From Bacteroidia bacterium (GTDB taxonomy: Bacteria > Bacteroidota > Bacteroidia > Flavobacteriales > Flavobacteriaceae), in the NCBI GenBank assembly GCA_030430535.1, contig JAUIKY010000007.1:49241-113240 (forward strand): 64,000 nt of DNA. The letters run 5' to 3'. This document shows positions 62,796 to 64,000 of the stretch, in pieces (position 1 is the first letter of the stretch; each line of letters opens with the position of its first letter). A model generated the notes under the pieces. That model worked only from the letters and a program-made list of their open reading frames with translations. It was not told the DNA's origin and made no database searches. The translations under genes were made by a program, and so were the position numbers.

Positions 62796-63554
62796 ATGAA
62801 AAAATGGTGTCAGACTCATTCCGGCAACCTGTTTGTTATGCTATTTTTGTTGATGGCGCTAGTAATAGGCAGTACTTATTTTACTGAAAAACTCCTTGTT
62901 TTACGGTTGGTTTTGCTTTCTTCCATTCCGTTGTATTTTGGTTTTTATGTTTTGAAAGGAGAGCGGTTGAGTATACTCATTATTTCTTTTCTTTTGTTTG
63001 CCTTTTTAGGAAATGCTTTTTCAGCCATTTTTCTGGAAGCCAATTATGTTGGTATTTCAAACATGCTGTATTTGCTGGCTTTAATGAGTTTGACTTTTAA
63101 TTTTGTGCCTCAATTTAAAATGCAACTACAAAATAGAAATACATGGCTGATAGTTTATTTATTGGGCATGTTTGCGATAGGTTTGTGTTTTCTGCTTGAA
63201 ATTAGCCATGCATTTAGAGCTCTTATTTTAAATGATATTGAGTTTTATGTGTTTGTTTTCCAAGCGCTGATTTTGTTGGTTTTAGGTGTTTTATCTTTTG
63301 GGGTGTATCTAAATACCCAAAGTCATTCAGCCATTCGCTTTTTAATGTCTATTTTGTGTTTCGGCTTTGCTTTGGGAGTAAATTACGTGTCTGCATTTTA
63401 TTTGTACGATTATATTTTTGAATTGCTGAACGGTTTGTTTTATATAAGCGGACTTTACTTTGTGCTTAAATTCCTGTTAACCCAAAACAAAGCAATACCT
63501 CAAAAATCCATTGAGGATTGCGAAGTGTTTTATTCTGAAATTGTATACGCTTAA
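62796..63554 (+). CDS. Polytopic membrane protein of unknown function (second of a tandem pair)
   Basis: 252 residues from the ATG at 62796 (MKKWCQTHSGN); a TTG two codons earlier is possible. About eight hydrophobic helices (VMLFLLMALVIGSTYF, ILIISFLLFAFLGNAFSAIF, FQALILLVLGVLSFGVYL) are arranged like those of the preceding gene, suggesting an old duplication. There is no recognised family motif. The stop codon shares TTAA with the convergent metallophosphatase gene. Confidence 0.7.
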   Translation: MKKWCQTHSGNLFVMLFLLMALVIGSTYFTEKLLVLRLVLLSSIPLYFGFYVLKGERLSILIISFLLFAFLGNAFSAIFLEANYVGISNMLYLLALMSLTFNFVPQFKMQLQNRNTWLIVYLLGMFAIGLCFLLEISHAFRALILNDIEFYVFVFQALILLVLGVLSFGVYLNTQSHSAIRFLMSILCFGFALGVNYVSAFYLYDYIFELLNGLFYISGLYFVLKFLLTQNKAIPQKSIEDCEVFYSEIVYA

Positions 63555-64000
63555 ACAATAATGGAAGTGCCGTTGGCCGATTTATTTTTATTATTATCAA
63601 AATAAAAATCGATTTTCCCAAGGTTGATGCCATAGCAGCCCACTTGGTTCACTAACATATTTTTCCCGTCTATATTTTTTACCACCGTTGGTTTTGAAAG
63701 AAAGGTATGGGTGTGCCCTCCAATAATAAGGTCGATATCTCGGGTGGCCTCGGCTAATTTTAAGTCGCTAATTTTGTCGTATTTATAGTGGTAGCCCAAG
63801 TGCGATAAGCAAATAATTAAATCGCATTGTTCTTCGTTTTTTAAAATGCGGGTCATTTCTTGCGATGTTTCGATAGGATCTAAATACTGAGTTTCTTTAT
63901 ACATCTCAGGGTCAACCAAGCCTTCCAATTCAATGCCAAGTCCAAAAACACCAATTTTTATATTTCCCTTTTTGAACACTTCATAAGGCTTGGTATGGGT
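63551..64000 (-). CDS. 5'-nucleotidase/UshA-type metallophosphatase, partial (C-terminal part)
   Basis: The frame is open to the right edge, giving the last 149 residues. CLSHLGYHYK and LIIGGHTHTFLSKP are the last metal-binding motifs of the calcineurin-like domain found in UshA/5'-nucleotidases. The protein ends shortly after (GTSIIV), so the UshA C-terminal substrate domain is not on this chain. In Bacteroidota that domain is often a separate gene, which would lie outside the window. It probably hydrolyses nucleotides or UDP-sugars in the periplasm. Confidence 0.85.
   Translation of the reverse strand, partial: THTKPYEVFKKGNIKIGVFGLGIELEGLVDPEMYKETQYLDPIETSQEMTRILKNEEQCDLIICLSHLGYHYKYDKISDLKLAEATRDIDLIIGGHTHTFLSKPTVVKNIDGKNMLVNQVGCYGINLGKIDFYFDNNKNKSANGTSIIV

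Overview
The window comes from a low-GC marine-type Flavobacteriaceae chromosome (Bacteroidota). The evidence is the fused CcoNO and single-heme CcoP of the cbb3 oxidase, a TonB receptor with an N-terminal carboxypeptidase-like domain, promoters of the Bacteroidota type (-7 element TAnnTTTG) without Shine-Dalgarno sites, lipoproteins, and many TAA stops. No rRNA, tRNA, CRISPR array, transposase or prophage gene was seen. The region reads as stable chromosome, with a few palindromic intergenic repeats.

Layout. 1-8.4 kb: a large serine-hydrolase protein running off the left edge, yidD, cysS, folE, a Gdx-type SMR transporter and a TonB receptor. 9-12.1 kb: two ECF sigma modules that converge tail to tail, then a lipoprotein Cu/Zn superoxide dismutase. 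12.2-19 kb: hemN with a universal stress protein, and an ABC-HlyD-TolC export operon whose ATPase is strongly degenerate. 19-33.5 kb: a respiratory and oxygen-control island containing a conserved unknown pair, a UreH/SafE-like membrane protein, ccoH, ccoG, ccoP, ccoQ, ccoNO, ccoS, the copper ATPase ccoI, a soluble PAS histidine kinase, a receiver-Crp fusion regulator, a second Usp and an Fnr-like regulator. 33.5-40 kb: a vWA/AAA+ pair, then a GT4 sucrose-phosphate-synthase-like enzyme with a phosphatase fused to a GH100-like glycosidase. 40-51 kb: YdeI, an M1 peptidase, a DUF6265 protein and a beta-oxidation set (acyl-CoA dehydrogenase, fadA, fadB, marR, fadD). 51-56 kb: pflB, pflA and a DUF3360 membrane protein. 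56-64 kb: YigZ, a HAD hydrolase, ribD, a LEA-type lipoprotein, GNAT, prmC, ligA, two membrane proteins and a metallophosphatase running off the right edge.

Main result. Five promoters spread over 39 kb (hemN, ccoS-NO, ccoI, usp, pflB) share one architecture. Each has a 14-bp (A/T/C)TGA-N6-TCAT site whose centre lies exactly 33 bp upstream of the centre of a TAnnTTTG-like -7 element, where an Fnr/Crp-type activator would replace the -33 element. Amid these sites sits a likely sensor: a cytosolic kinase whose PAS domain keeps the FixL proximal His and the distal Arg at the same 20-residue spacing. Next to it is a response regulator in which the receiver is fused directly to a Crp/Fnr DNA-binding protein, which would shorten the FixL-FixJ-FixK cascade to two proteins. 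I infer that this controls microaerobic respiration, oxygen-independent heme synthesis and pyruvate-formate lyase fermentation. Heme binding, phosphotransfer and DNA binding are not shown by sequence alone.
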